This document shows positions 24,138 to 31,464 of a stretch of 31,464 nucleotides of DNA, one piece after another. The stretch's first letter is position 1; each line of letters opens with the position of its first letter. Source of the stretch: DAOTVS01 sp034436375 (GTDB taxonomy: Bacteria; Chloroflexota; Anaerolineae; SpSt-313); NCBI GenBank assembly GCA_034436375.1, contig DAOTVS010000005.1:1-31464 (forward strand). Reading direction: 5' to 3'. The notes under the pieces were generated by a model that was given only the letters and a program-made list of their open reading frames with translations, was not told the DNA's origin and searched no databases. A program made the position numbers and the translations under genes.

Positions 24138-24143
24138 TATAAT
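24138..24143 (+). promoter_or_regulatory. -10 box placed for a leaderless permease transcript
   Basis: TATAAT ends 6 nt before the ATG at 24150, so initiation at the usual distance would fall on the start codon. There is no ribosome site. A clear -35 at 17 bp is lacking (TTCGCT, 24115-24120); TTGACG at 24126 is too close. Confidence 0.5.
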
Positions 24144-24149
24144 AGCACT

Positions 24150-26498
24150 ATGTATCTGTCGGGTCTATTGCTCAAGGCCCTGCGCGACCTGGTGCGCCGC
24201 CCCCTCCGCTCTGCGCTGACCATATTGGGTATCGGCATTGGCGTAGCGGGGCTGGTCGCGATTGTCTCGCTGGGCCAGAACATCATCCGGGCGCAGGCCG
24301 ACACCTATGACAATGCCTCCCAGGCTGACCTGGACTATTGGGTGTGGAACGCCCCGCCTGGGCTTTTGCGCGCCATCGAATCGGTCCAGAATGTGGACCA
24401 GGCCGAGCTGCGGCTCAGCCTCTACACCAAGTGGCGCGTCGGTGACTCCTGGCGCGACATGGAGCTGATCGGCCTGAGCGACTTTTCCGCGGTCACCCTG
24501 AACAAGTTTTCCATCATCGAGGGGCGCGCCCCCAAGCCCGGCGAGATACTGGTGGAGACCTCCGCCCGCGATATCGCACCCCTGCAACTGGAGCAGGACC
24601 TCATCTACCGTGACGGTCAGGATTACCGCGAGCGCAGCGCCGTCATTTCGGGCTTTAGCCGCAGCCCCACCTACCTGGCCTCCACCCTCACCAGCGTGAC
24701 CCGCGCCTATATGCCGGCCAGCGACGTGCGTCGCCAGCTCGGCATCACGGGCTATAACGAGCTCCTGGTGCGCCTGCACGACATTTCGCGCGCCCAGCCG
24801 ACGGTAGAGCGGATCAACCGCATCCTCGATCAGCGGGGCGTCTCGCACGGCTGGCCCCTGATCCGTGACCCGCAGAACTATCCCGGCAAGCGTGAGCTTG
24901 ACGCCATTGTTCTGGTTCTGACCCTCTTCTCCGCCGTTGGCCTGGGCGTGAGCAGTTTCCTGGTGATCAACACGCTGCTGGCGCTCCTGGCCGAACAGGT
25001 GCGTGAAGTGGGCATCATCAAGGCCATGGGTGGCTCCCGCTGGCAGATCGTGCAGCTCTACCTCTTTGCCGCCGGCGCCTATGCTGTCGCCGGCACGCTG
25101 GTCGGGTTGGCGCTGGGCGCCCTTGTGGGCTACTGGCTGCTGCAATTGGTGGCCCATCTGGGAAATGTCGACGTGCCTTTCCGCATTGCGCCGCGCGGCG
25201 TAGCCTTGGGTGGCGCCGTCGGCATCGGCGTCACCCTGCTCGCCGGCCTGATACCTGCCCTGGTGGGTGCACGGACCCCGGTGCGCACGGCGCTCTACGG
25301 TTATGGCATCTCCTCAGGCTTTGGTCAGAGCCGGGTAGAGCGAGCCCTGCGCCGGCTGGTGCTGTTGCCCCCTACCCTGACCATGGCCGCCCGCAACCTG
25401 ACCCGGCGCAAAGGGCGCAGCCTGGTGACGATCGCTGTCATTGCCCTGGCGACCGCGGCCTTTTTGGGCACTCAGAGCACCCGCGCCTCGGTCGATCAGG
25501 CCATCGATGAGACCTTTGCCACCTACAATAGCGATGCCTGGGTCTCCTTCGGCCAGCCGGTCAGCAGCAGTTTTGCCGAAGAATTGCAGGCCGTCCCTGG
25601 CGTGCGCCGCGCCGAGGCGTGGACCCTGACCAATTGTTGGGTCGAAGGGGTGCAGGCGCGCCTTTGGGGCGTGCCCGCCGACACACAGCTCTACCACCCC
25701 CGGCTGCAGGCGGGCCGTTGGTTCGCTCCCGATGAGGTCGACGCCGCCGTCATTTCAGCAGACCTGGCGGCCGCCCAGGACCTGCGCCTGGGTGACAGGC
25801 TGCAGGTCGAAGTGAACGCGGGCCAGCGCGAATTTCACATCGTGGGCATCGCTGTCGATAACAGCATCTTCCTGGGTAGCACCCTGGCCGGCAAGATCTT
25901 TGCGCCGCGCGATACGGTAGCCCGGATGCTCGGCAGCTACGGTACAGCCGACTTTTTCGCCGTCGGCATGATCAACAAAGACCCGGCCTATATCGACCAC
26001 ACCATTGCCCAGATCGAAGATCACTATCGCTCTCTGCGGCCCAGCGCCCAGCCGGCCTATACCGATGTCGAGAGCGCCCGCATGGCCTCTCGCCTGCTCA
26101 CCCTTGCCCTGCTGACCATGGTCCTCCTGGTCGGGCTCGTCGGCGGCATTGGCATCATCAACACGCTCGGGCTCAACGTGCTCGAGCGGCGCCGCGAAAT
26201 CGGCGTGCTGCGCGCCATGGGCGGCACCAACAAGAGCCTCATCGTGGCCTATGTGGGTGAGGGGTTGGCCATGGGCGCACTGGGCTGGCTGGCAGGCCTG
26301 GTCGTGGGCTACCCCCTGGGCCGGGCCCTGACTCAGCTCATGCAGAGCGTCCTTTTCCAGATCGACTTTATCTTTTCGCCCGCCCTCCTGGCGGCCAGCC
26401 TGGCCTTTACCCTGGGCCTCGCCGCCCTGGCCAGCCTCGGCCCCGCCCTCGCCGCAGCGCACATGCCCGCGCAACAAGCGCTGCGGTACGATGCCTAA
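24150..26498 (+). CDS. FtsX-like ABC transporter permease (two permease units)
   Basis: The 782-aa protein contains two copies of the MacB/FtsX layout. Each has a helix, a large extracytoplasmic domain and a three-helix FtsX bundle. The bundle motifs REVGIIKAMGGSR (near 285) and REIGVLRAMGGTN (near 682) mark both halves. Such permeases of the lipoprotein-release or mechanotransmission type work with a separate ATPase, which is absent from the flanks (a - strand HEAT gene before, a - strand LysM gene after). The start is ATG 24150, placed just before the first helix and just after the TATAAT box; the frame is open far upstream but overlaps the HEAT gene antisense. Substrate unknown. Confidence 0.9.
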   Translation: MYLSGLLLKALRDLVRRPLRSALTILGIGIGVAGLVAIVSLGQNIIRAQADTYDNASQADLDYWVWNAPPGLLRAIESVQNVDQAELRLSLYTKWRVGDSWRDMELIGLSDFSAVTLNKFSIIEGRAPKPGEILVETSARDIAPLQLEQDLIYRDGQDYRERSAVISGFSRSPTYLASTLTSVTRAYMPASDVRRQLGITGYNELLVRLHDISRAQPTVERINRILDQRGVSHGWPLIRDPQNYPGKRELDAIVLVLTLFSAVGLGVSSFLVINTLLALLAEQVREVGIIKAMGGSRWQIVQLYLFAAGAYAVAGTLVGLALGALVGYWLLQLVAHLGNVDVPFRIAPRGVALGGAVGIGVTLLAGLIPALVGARTPVRTALYGYGISSGFGQSRVERALRRLVLLPPTLTMAARNLTRRKGRSLVTIAVIALATAAFLGTQSTRASVDQAIDETFATYNSDAWVSFGQPVSSSFAEELQAVPGVRRAEAWTLTNCWVEGVQARLWGVPADTQLYHPRLQAGRWFAPDEVDAAVISADLAAAQDLRLGDRLQVEVNAGQREFHIVGIAVDNSIFLGSTLAGKIFAPRDTVARMLGSYGTADFFAVGMINKDPAYIDHTIAQIEDHYRSLRPSAQPAYTDVESARMASRLLTLALLTMVLLVGLVGGIGIINTLGLNVLERRREIGVLRAMGGTNKSLIVAYVGEGLAMGALGWLAGLVVGYPLGRALTQLMQSVLFQIDFIFSPALLAASLAFTLGLAALASLGPALAAAHMPAQQALRYDA

Positions 26499-26503
26499 AG
26501 CGC

Positions 26504-26560
26504 AAAGCGTAAAGAGCACGATACCCGCTGGAACAGCGAGCCCCGTGCTCTTTACGTTTT
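26504..26560. terminator. 17-bp stem hairpin between convergent permease and LysM genes
   Basis: AAAGCGTAAAGAGCACG (26504-26520) pairs with CGTGCTCTTTACGTTTT (26544-26560), with one G-U. The 23-nt loop holds its own CGCTG/CAGCG stem. The T-rich right flank suits termination of the permease transcript. Confidence 0.6.
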
Positions 26561-26605
26561 ACGTTTTACGTTTTACGTTTTACGCTTTACGTTTTACGTT
26601 TTACG
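26550..26605. repeat. Eight tandem copies of a 7-bp unit (TTTTACG)
   Basis: Units of TTTTACG, two with a leading C, run without gap from 26550 to 26605 and stop 2 bp before the LysM stop codon (26608-26610). The first two units also form the right arm of the hairpin. Confidence 0.85.
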
Positions 26606-26607
26606 TC

Positions 26608-27915
26608 TCACCAGTCGAACGATCGCGTATCGCTCGTCTTGCTCACAGGCACCGGCGTTTGCCCTTCGCTCACCCGCATGACCGTTACCGACCAGTGGAA
26701 GGTATGCGAAGCCGCATTGGCTGCCGGTTGGTAAGAAGAAGGGATGCGCCAGGCCGTGGTACGCGTCCAGCCGGCGGGCGGCGTGGGCAGGCTGGGATCA
26801 TCGCGCCAGATACGCACCACGTACCACGTATCATCACCCAAGAGCCCAACCGATGACCAGTTCAACAGCACATCTTCTCCCGACAGTTGCTTCGACCCAT
26901 CGGCGGGGCTCAGCAGGCTGGGTGCGGCAAACTCAAACCCTCCAGCGGCCGGCGTCGACGTCGCCGCACTGGCTGTCGCTGGCGCGGGCGTTGCCGTTGC
27001 CGTCGCAGCCACCGTCGGCGATGCTGTGGGCTGCGGGGTCGCCGTTGGGGCTGCCGTCGGCGCCAGAGTCGGCTGGACGATGCTCTGGCCCGGGATTTGC
27101 AGCTGCTGCCCCAATTGGAGCGAGTCTGCGTTCTGGAGCCCATTCGCCGCCATCAGGGCATCCACGGTCGTATTGTACTTGAGCGCAATCGAGAGCAGAT
27201 TATCGCCCTTTTGCACCACATAGGTCACCGGCGCGGGCGTTGCGGCAGGCTGACTCTGCTCTGGGGCCGCTGTGGGCGCCGGGTTTTGGCCAGGGATCAC
27301 CAGTTTCTGGCCGACCAGGATCAGGTCGGTAGCCTTCATATTGTTGGCCCGGGCCAGATCGTCTACGCTGATGTTGTACTGCTCAGCAATCGAGCGCAGT
27401 GACTCGCCTGACTGGATCACATGGATCACCGGTGTGGGCGTTGCCGGCGGCGCCGCCGGCGTGTCTGTCGCCGGGGGCTGTGTGGGTGTGTTTGTCGCCG
27501 CTTGTGTCGGCTCTGTGGTGGCCGTCGGCTCGTCCGTCGGAGCGAGTGTCGCTGAAGGCGAGGGTTCATTCAGCGCCAAAAGCGGCGCCGTAGCGGTTGG
27601 CCGGGGCTGCGCCGCTGGCCGGGGCAAGAACAACCCGGCGCGCGCCACGCTCACCAGCAGCAACACCCCCACGACCACGGCCAGAACCCAGCCTGCCCTC
27701 TTGAGCGTCGGCCCCAGTCGCCTCGGCACACGCAACGGGGCATTGGTCGACAGCGATTCGCCGCATTCAGGGCAGACGGCGACCTGAGAATCAATCTCCG
27801 CGCCGCAGTGCGCGCACTTGCGCTTGACACGCACCGCCGCCAATTGCGTTCCACACTCTGGGCAGAAATGCGCCTGCTCAGCAATACGTGATCCGCACTT
27901 TGGACAGGTGGTCAT
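26608..27915 (-). CDS. Zinc-ribbon, single-helix, double-LysM surface protein
   Basis: The 435-aa protein has two N-terminal zinc ribbons (Cys4, 7, 18, 21; Cys34, 37, 48, 51), one membrane helix (about 74-97), a Thr/Pro linker, LysM at about 164-208 (VIHVIQSGESLRSIAEQYNI) and about 229-273 (VTYVVQKGDNLLSIALKYN), a second linker and a C-terminal beta-type domain (about 330-435, SPADGSKQLSGEDVLLNWSS) resembling fibronectin-like surface modules. LysM binds peptidoglycan-type glycans, so the helix would place the ribbons in the cytoplasm and LysM outside. ATG 27915 follows GAGGTGA. It is convergent with the permease gene. Combining cytoplasmic ribbons with a wall-binding exterior is uncommon outside this kind of organism. 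Confidence 0.88.
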   Translation of the reverse strand: MTTCPKCGSRIAEQAHFCPECGTQLAAVRVKRKCAHCGAEIDSQVAVCPECGESLSTNAPLRVPRRLGPTLKRAGWVLAVVVGVLLLVSVARAGLFLPRPAAQPRPTATAPLLALNEPSPSATLAPTDEPTATTEPTQAATNTPTQPPATDTPAAPPATPTPVIHVIQSGESLRSIAEQYNISVDDLARANNMKATDLILVGQKLVIPGQNPAPTAAPEQSQPAATPAPVTYVVQKGDNLLSIALKYNTTVDALMAANGLQNADSLQLGQQLQIPGQSIVQPTLAPTAAPTATPQPTASPTVAATATATPAPATASAATSTPAAGGFEFAAPSLLSPADGSKQLSGEDVLLNWSSVGLLGDDTWYVVRIWRDDPSLPTPPAGWTRTTAWRIPSSYQPAANAASHTFHWSVTVMRVSEGQTPVPVSKTSDTRSFDW

Positions 27916-28151
27916 CGGGCTTCACCTCGTAGGTAACTGACAACCTTCAGCCATCGGCCCTGGCTCGGCACCGCACTCGCTTGGCAAGGGCAAGGCTGAC
28001 GCTCACCCTCCACCGAGAGCGCCGGCCCGCCGGGCGCCGGAGCCGTTCACTGCGTTATTGTATGGAGCATGGAAAGCCCGCTCGAGATACGCGACTCCTA
28101 CACCGGGTCAGGCTTTCCCCATTAGCGAGGCCCCAGGGTCAGAGGAGCAAG

Positions 28152-28730
28152 TCAGGAAGCCTTGCCGTTGCCCGCCAAACCGATATCGGCGGCAATCGCC
28201 TGCATCGACTGCAGCACGACGCCGATATGCTCATCCAGATCCACGCCCAGCTCCGCGGCGCCGGTCTCGATATCGGCCCGGTTCACACCGCGGGCAAAGC
28301 CAGCATTGTTCCACTTTTTGCGCACGGCGGCCACGTCCACATCTAGCACGGACTTGGAGGGCCGCACCAGCGCTACAGCCACAATGAGGCCAGTCAGCTC
28401 ATCCACAGCGAACAGTGTTCGGTCCAACATCGTCGTGCGCCGCTCGCCCGTCGCCGGATTATGGGCCCGGATCGCGTGCACCATTTCCGTCGGGTAGCCC
28501 CGCTCCGCCAGGATCGAGGCCCCCATAAAGGCATGCTGATCCATCTCGGGGTAGCGCTCGTAATCGAAATCGTGCAACAGGCCGACGATACCCCAGGCAT
28601 CCTCATCCTCGCCGAAGCGGCGGGCATAGGCGCGCATCGCCGCCTCGACCGCCAGCTCGTGCTTGATCAGGTTCGCATTCGACATGAACTCGGTCAACAA
28701 TGCCCAGGCTTGTTCTCGCGTAACCAAGTC
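28152..28730 (-). CDS. HD-domain hydrolase
   Basis: The 192-aa protein has the metal-binding pattern of HD phosphohydrolases: His23 in LIKHELAVEAAM, His52-Asp53 in VGLLHDFDYERYPE, His65, and a later Asp in FAVDELTGLI. It is probably a cytoplasmic phosphohydrolase of small substrates; the substrate is unknown. TTG 28730 is preferred because GGAGG lies 6 nt upstream; the frame extends to 28781 through a dispersed repeat that is unlikely to be coding. It follows rph on the same strand across a 75-bp gap holding that repeat. Confidence 0.82.
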   Translation of the reverse strand, partial: DLVTREQAWALLTEFMSNANLIKHELAVEAAMRAYARRFGEDEDAWGIVGLLHDFDYERYPEMDQHAFMGASILAERGYPTEMVHAIRAHNPATGERRTTMLDRTLFAVDELTGLIVAVALVRPSKSVLDVDVAAVRKKWNNAGFARGVNRADIETGAAELGVDLDEHIGVVLQSMQAIAADIGLAGNGKAS

Positions 28731-28776
28731 AATCCTCCAACCCAAAAGCAGCACTGGCTGCGCAATTGCAACCTTG

Positions 28777-28800
28777 CGCATGACGGATCACGCATTGCGC
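28777..28800. repeat. Dispersed GTAAT-type repeat, copy 5
   Basis: Contains GGATCACGCATT (28785-28796), identical to 19939-19950, between the rph stop and the HD-protein start. Confidence 0.6.
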
Positions 28801-28805
28801 ATCCC

Positions 28806-29507
28806 TTACCGCCCCGCAATCTGCCGCTGCATTTGGATGAGCGAGCGAATCGCCTCGCTGGCCATATCCAGCATTTGGTTCCACTGATCGCGGGTAAAGG
28901 CTTCGCCCTCCGCCGTCGCCTCGATATCCACCAGGCGCCCGCGGGCGTTCATCACAATCGCAGAATCCACCTCGGCGCGCACATCCTCTTGATAACAGAG
29001 GTCAAGCAACATCTCGCCCGCCACGAGACCCACACTGACGGCCGCCACGGGGGCCTTCCAGACCTCGCGGCGCACTACTTTCTTCTCGATCAGCTTATCC
29101 ACGGCCAGCGCCAGCGCCACATAACCGCCGGTAATGGCGGCCGTGCGCGTGCCGCCATCGGCTTGCAGCACATCGCAATCGACAGTAATCAGGCGCTCAC
29201 CCAGCACGCGCAGGTCAATGCTGGCGCGCAGGCTGCGGCCAATCAGCCGTTGAATCTCCGTAGCGCGCCCCGAGGGCGTACGCGCTGTGCGCTCCTTGGT
29301 GGAGCGTGGCAGCATGGCATACTCCGCAGTGACCCAGCCCTCTCCCTTGCCCCGCATCCACTGGGGAACCACATCCTGCACCGTGGCGGCACAGAGCACC
29401 CGTGTCTTGCCCATGCTGATCAGGCACGAGCCTTCGGCGAATTCCTGATAGCCGACGGTCAACTCCACAGGGCGCAATTCGTTGGGCGCACGACCGTCTA
29501 TCCTCAT
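28806..29507 (-). CDS. rph: Ribonuclease PH
   Basis: The 233-aa protein is a near full-length RNase PH: MRIDGRAPNELRPVELTVGY at the start, GKTRVLCAATV, the RATEIQRLIGRSLRA block and the phosphate/active-site region DCDVLQADGGTRTAAITGG. It trims tRNA 3' ends phosphorolytically as a hexamer in the cytoplasm. ATG 29507 matches the family N-terminus; a GAGGAG lies about 13 nt upstream, and the frame extending to 29594 is not expected in the family. It is divergent from maf across a gap of about 320 bp, in which only the maf promoter is clear. Confidence 0.95.
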   Translation of the reverse strand: MRIDGRAPNELRPVELTVGYQEFAEGSCLISMGKTRVLCAATVQDVVPQWMRGKGEGWVTAEYAMLPRSTKERTARTPSGRATEIQRLIGRSLRASIDLRVLGERLITVDCDVLQADGGTRTAAITGGYVALALAVDKLIEKKVVRREVWKAPVAAVSVGLVAGEMLLDLCYQEDVRAEVDSAIVMNARGRLVDIEATAEGEAFTRDQWNQMLDMASEAIRSLIQMQRQIAGR

Positions 29508-29749
29508 ATGTATAACCAGCTCCTCGTTTTCTAGTGGGGGGAGTATTGTGGCCAACGCCAGCAAGCGAGGGCTACCAGGGCCAACTGTAGACAAATGGTG
29601 TGAGAGGCGCCGGCTCGGGTATCACCCACGGCACGCGCTGCAGAATATGGGCCCGGCCGCTGATCCTGATACGAACAACTGGCCGCCCTGCACGTCGTCA
29701 GATTGACTTGCAGATTGTACCACGACTATCAAGTTCGCGCAAGGCCAGG

Positions 29750-29778
29750 TTGAAAAATGGGACGGGTTGGGGTACACT
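29750..29778 (+). promoter_or_regulatory. Promoter of maf
   Basis: TTGAAA (29750-29755), 17-bp spacer and TACACT (29773-29778), about 50 bp before the maf start. The rest of 29508-29829, between divergent rph and maf, shows no gene. Confidence 0.5.
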
Positions 29779-29829
29779 GGTGCACGGATAGCCCAGGGCA
29801 GGGTAGATCATCTGCGGGAGAAACTCGAG

Positions 29830-30474
29830 GTGCGCAAAAGCAAGGGACAGATTGTTTTAGGCTCCGCCTCCCCAAGGCGACGGCACTTGATGCGGCGTCT
29901 GGGGCTCAAGGTCCGCGTTGCCGCCGCCGGCATTAATGAGGCGGCCGTCCGCGGCGCCACGCCCGAGGATGTGACGGCCCGTGTCGCTGCCGCCAAGGTC
30001 CGCGCCCTGGACCACTCTGGAGAGATCACGGTCACAGCCGATACAGCCGTCGTCATCGACGGCAAGATCCTGGGCAAGCCTCGCTCCGCCGAGGAAGCCC
30101 GTGCCATGCTCGAGCGACTGTGGGGGCGCACGCACCGGGTCATTACTGCCATCGCCGTCGCCCGCGATGGACGCACGTGCGTGGACGTCGTCTCCACCGA
30201 GGTGACCATGCGCCACTATACCAGCAAGGAGATCGAGGCCTACATCGCCTCAGGCGACCCCTTTGACAAGGCCGGCGCCTATGCCATACAGCACCCCGGC
30301 TTTCACCCCGTGGCGCGCATCCGCGGCTGCTACCAGAACATCGTTGGCCTGCCCCTCTGCCACCTCTGCAAGCGCCTGGAACAAGAGGGCGTGCGCATCC
30401 CTCACCTGCCCCCCGGCCTCTGCCGTCGGGACCTTGGCCAGGAATGCCCTGTCGCGCTGTATCCCCAAGCTTAA
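29830..30474 (+). CDS. maf: Maf-like nucleoside triphosphate pyrophosphatase
   Basis: The 214-aa protein has the Maf hallmarks: VLGSASPRRRHLMRRLGL (residues 9-26), TADTAVVIDGKILGKP and EEARAMLERLWGRTHRVITA, then DPFDKAGAYAIQHPG. Maf proteins hydrolyse selected NTPs (dTTP/UTP or modified bases) to monophosphates and have been linked to septum inhibition; the subtype cannot be settled here. GTG 29830 lies 9 nt after GGGAG and begins just before the conserved loop; GTG/TTG starts further up to 29767 would add an atypical leader. About 20 C-terminal residues look unconserved. Its TAA overlaps the stop of the convergent gene. Confidence 0.92.
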   Translation: MRKSKGQIVLGSASPRRRHLMRRLGLKVRVAAAGINEAAVRGATPEDVTARVAAAKVRALDHSGEITVTADTAVVIDGKILGKPRSAEEARAMLERLWGRTHRVITAIAVARDGRTCVDVVSTEVTMRHYTSKEIEAYIASGDPFDKAGAYAIQHPGFHPVARIRGCYQNIVGLPLCHLCKRLEQEGVRIPHLPPGLCRRDLGQECPVALYPQA

Positions 30475-31464
30475 CCGATAGCATCACTCATCGATTGAAG
30501 GTACTCGGTCATGCGCTGCCGCCGCGCCACAAAAGCGCTCAGCAGCCCGGCCGCTGTCTCCTGGATCGTGCGCCGGTTATTCGTGTAGGGATCCTGCAGG
30601 GTCGCATCGTTGACCTGAGCGACCCACTCCGCTGGAATCGGGCCGCCGCCGGAGAGCGCGCCCGCCAGCCCGCCGGCCACCGCCGCCAGGCAGTCGGTAT
30701 CGCGGCCCATGTTCACCGCCGCCACGATCGCTTCACGCGGGTTCCCCCTCGTCACAGCGAAAATCGCCAGCCCCTTGGGCACGACCTCATTGGCCTGCGA
30801 CATGCTGTAGGTGAAATGCTCACCGCCATGGTAGCGGCCGTCGAACAGCTCGCCCAGGGCAGCAGGGTCCGTATGGCGGGCGGCCAGGTCCAGGCCAAAG
30901 TCCAGGTCGCGCTCCACCGTATCATAGAGGGCGTAGAGCTGCCCCGCCTCGGCCCGGTAGCGGGCAAAGCGCCGCGCCGCTGCCAGGACCGATTCGACCG
31001 TGGCCGCCGGCCGGCACGCCTCGGCAAGCGCCGCGTTGTAGAGAGCCGCCCAGCGCAGCGCGAACGAGGTCTCGCGGGCCAGTATCCGCCCGACCGCGAA
31101 TGTATCGTCGGCGGCGCCCGCAGGGTCGCCGGCGTTGATCAGGCCGAGGGGATGAAAGGCGCGCGCTACCGAGTTGACATTGGGGAAAGGCCACAACTGG
31201 CCCAGCTCCGACGGCGGCACGCCCGACCGGGCCAGCTCCAGCAGCGAGCGGTCGAACGGCTCCTGCTTGTAGACCATGCGGGCGGGGTCCAGGTCCCGCA
31301 GCCAGACGGCGACCAGGTCATGGGCCTGGATGCGGTCGCCCTTTTCGATGATCGCCGTGGCCACCAGCTTTTGCCGCTCGATCCCATCCTCGGTCGTGCC
31401 GGGCAGGCGCAGCCAGTCGGTATAGCCGGTATAGTGCTTGTAGGGTAGCAGCCACTCCAGGCGG
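30471..31464 (-). CDS. ADP-ribosylglycohydrolase-family protein (N-terminus cut by window)
   Basis: The frame is open to the right edge, so the GTG at 31364 is internal and the true start is beyond 31464; 330 residues are visible. Upstream of that GTG the frame still reads family-like sequence (GTTEDGIERQKL). The metal-binding pattern appears as MGRDTDCLAAVAGGLAGALSG near the C-terminal side, with GEHFTYSMSQANEVVPKGLA before it. Family enzymes remove ADP-ribose from proteins or nucleic acid or hydrolyse related compounds; the first acidic motif reads T-E-D-G rather than the usual T-D-D-T, so the substrate may differ. Its stop (30473-30471) shares the TTAA with maf. Confidence 0.85.
   Translation of the reverse strand, partial: RLEWLLPYKHYTGYTDWLRLPGTTEDGIERQKLVATAIIEKGDRIQAHDLVAVWLRDLDPARMVYKQEPFDRSLLELARSGVPPSELGQLWPFPNVNSVARAFHPLGLINAGDPAGAADDTFAVGRILARETSFALRWAALYNAALAEACRPAATVESVLAAARRFARYRAEAGQLYALYDTVERDLDFGLDLAARHTDPAALGELFDGRYHGGEHFTYSMSQANEVVPKGLAIFAVTRGNPREAIVAAVNMGRDTDCLAAVAGGLAGALSGGGPIPAEWVAQVNDATLQDPYTNNRRTIQETAAGLLSAFVARRQRMTEYLQSMSDAIG

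Noticed and set aside
23349..24149. Long upstream extension of the permease frame
   Set aside because: It is antisense to the HEAT gene and crosses both divergent promoters; the real N-terminus begins just before the first helix at 24150.
26550..26605. Tandem repeat as a CRISPR array
   Set aside because: Units are 7 bp with no spacers and no cas genes nearby.
1..31464. tRNA, rRNA, prophage or insertion sequence
   Set aside because: No cloverleaf with T-loop consensus, no rRNA-like stretch, and no transposase, integrase or phage structural motif was recognised by eye; a dedicated search could still find a divergent small RNA.

Overview
The window is GC-rich, gene-dense bacterial DNA that most resembles a Chloroflexota (Anaerolineae-like) chromosome or metagenome contig. 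The pointers are Thr/Pro-rich linkers in surface proteins, zinc-ribbon proteins anchored by one membrane helix, a MutL-like (glutamate mutase L) ASKHA protein in an operon with a DUF6754-type membrane protein, and short intergenic repeats. The phylum call is inference; no rRNA, tRNA, CRISPR array, phage gene or insertion sequence was seen.

Left part, mostly + strand (1-9600): the end of a secreted PA14-domain protein; a gene-free stretch ending in a near-consensus promoter; an ICMT-like membrane methyltransferase; a GH3-family acyl-acid amido synthetase followed closely by a SAM methyltransferase; then a signalling block of a large membrane histidine kinase (7TM-type sensor, three GAF, PAS, HisKA, HATPase), an OmpR-type regulator and a single-domain receiver. 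A perfect 19-bp hairpin and two identical 14-bp palindromes lie upstream of the kinase.

Middle part, all on the - strand (24002 down to 9889): a long co-directional run reading HEAT-repeat protein, 90-aa protein, DUF6754-type protein, membrane protein, zinc-ribbon membrane protein, multi-TM protein, MutL-like protein, barrel/KOW-like protein, gatC, gatA, sugar-nucleotide transferase, alanine dehydrogenase, glutamate formimidoyltransferase, VanZ-like protein and an anchored exported protein. Two ATGA stop/start overlaps, one 23-nt overlap and several short gaps support co-expression. The HEAT-to-KOW segment (16083-24002) is the best candidate for an undescribed system: a membrane assembly with a cytoplasmic ATPase-fold protein and no mutase nearby.

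Right part: a double FtsX-type permease reads + from what looks like a leaderless promoter and has no ATPase gene beside it. It converges on a - strand zinc-ribbon/LysM protein across a hairpin and a 7-bp tandem repeat. RNase PH and an HD-domain protein follow on -, Maf on +, and an ADP-ribosylglycohydrolase cut by the right edge on -. Two kinds of dispersed intergenic repeat supply stop codons or occupy start regions of several genes.
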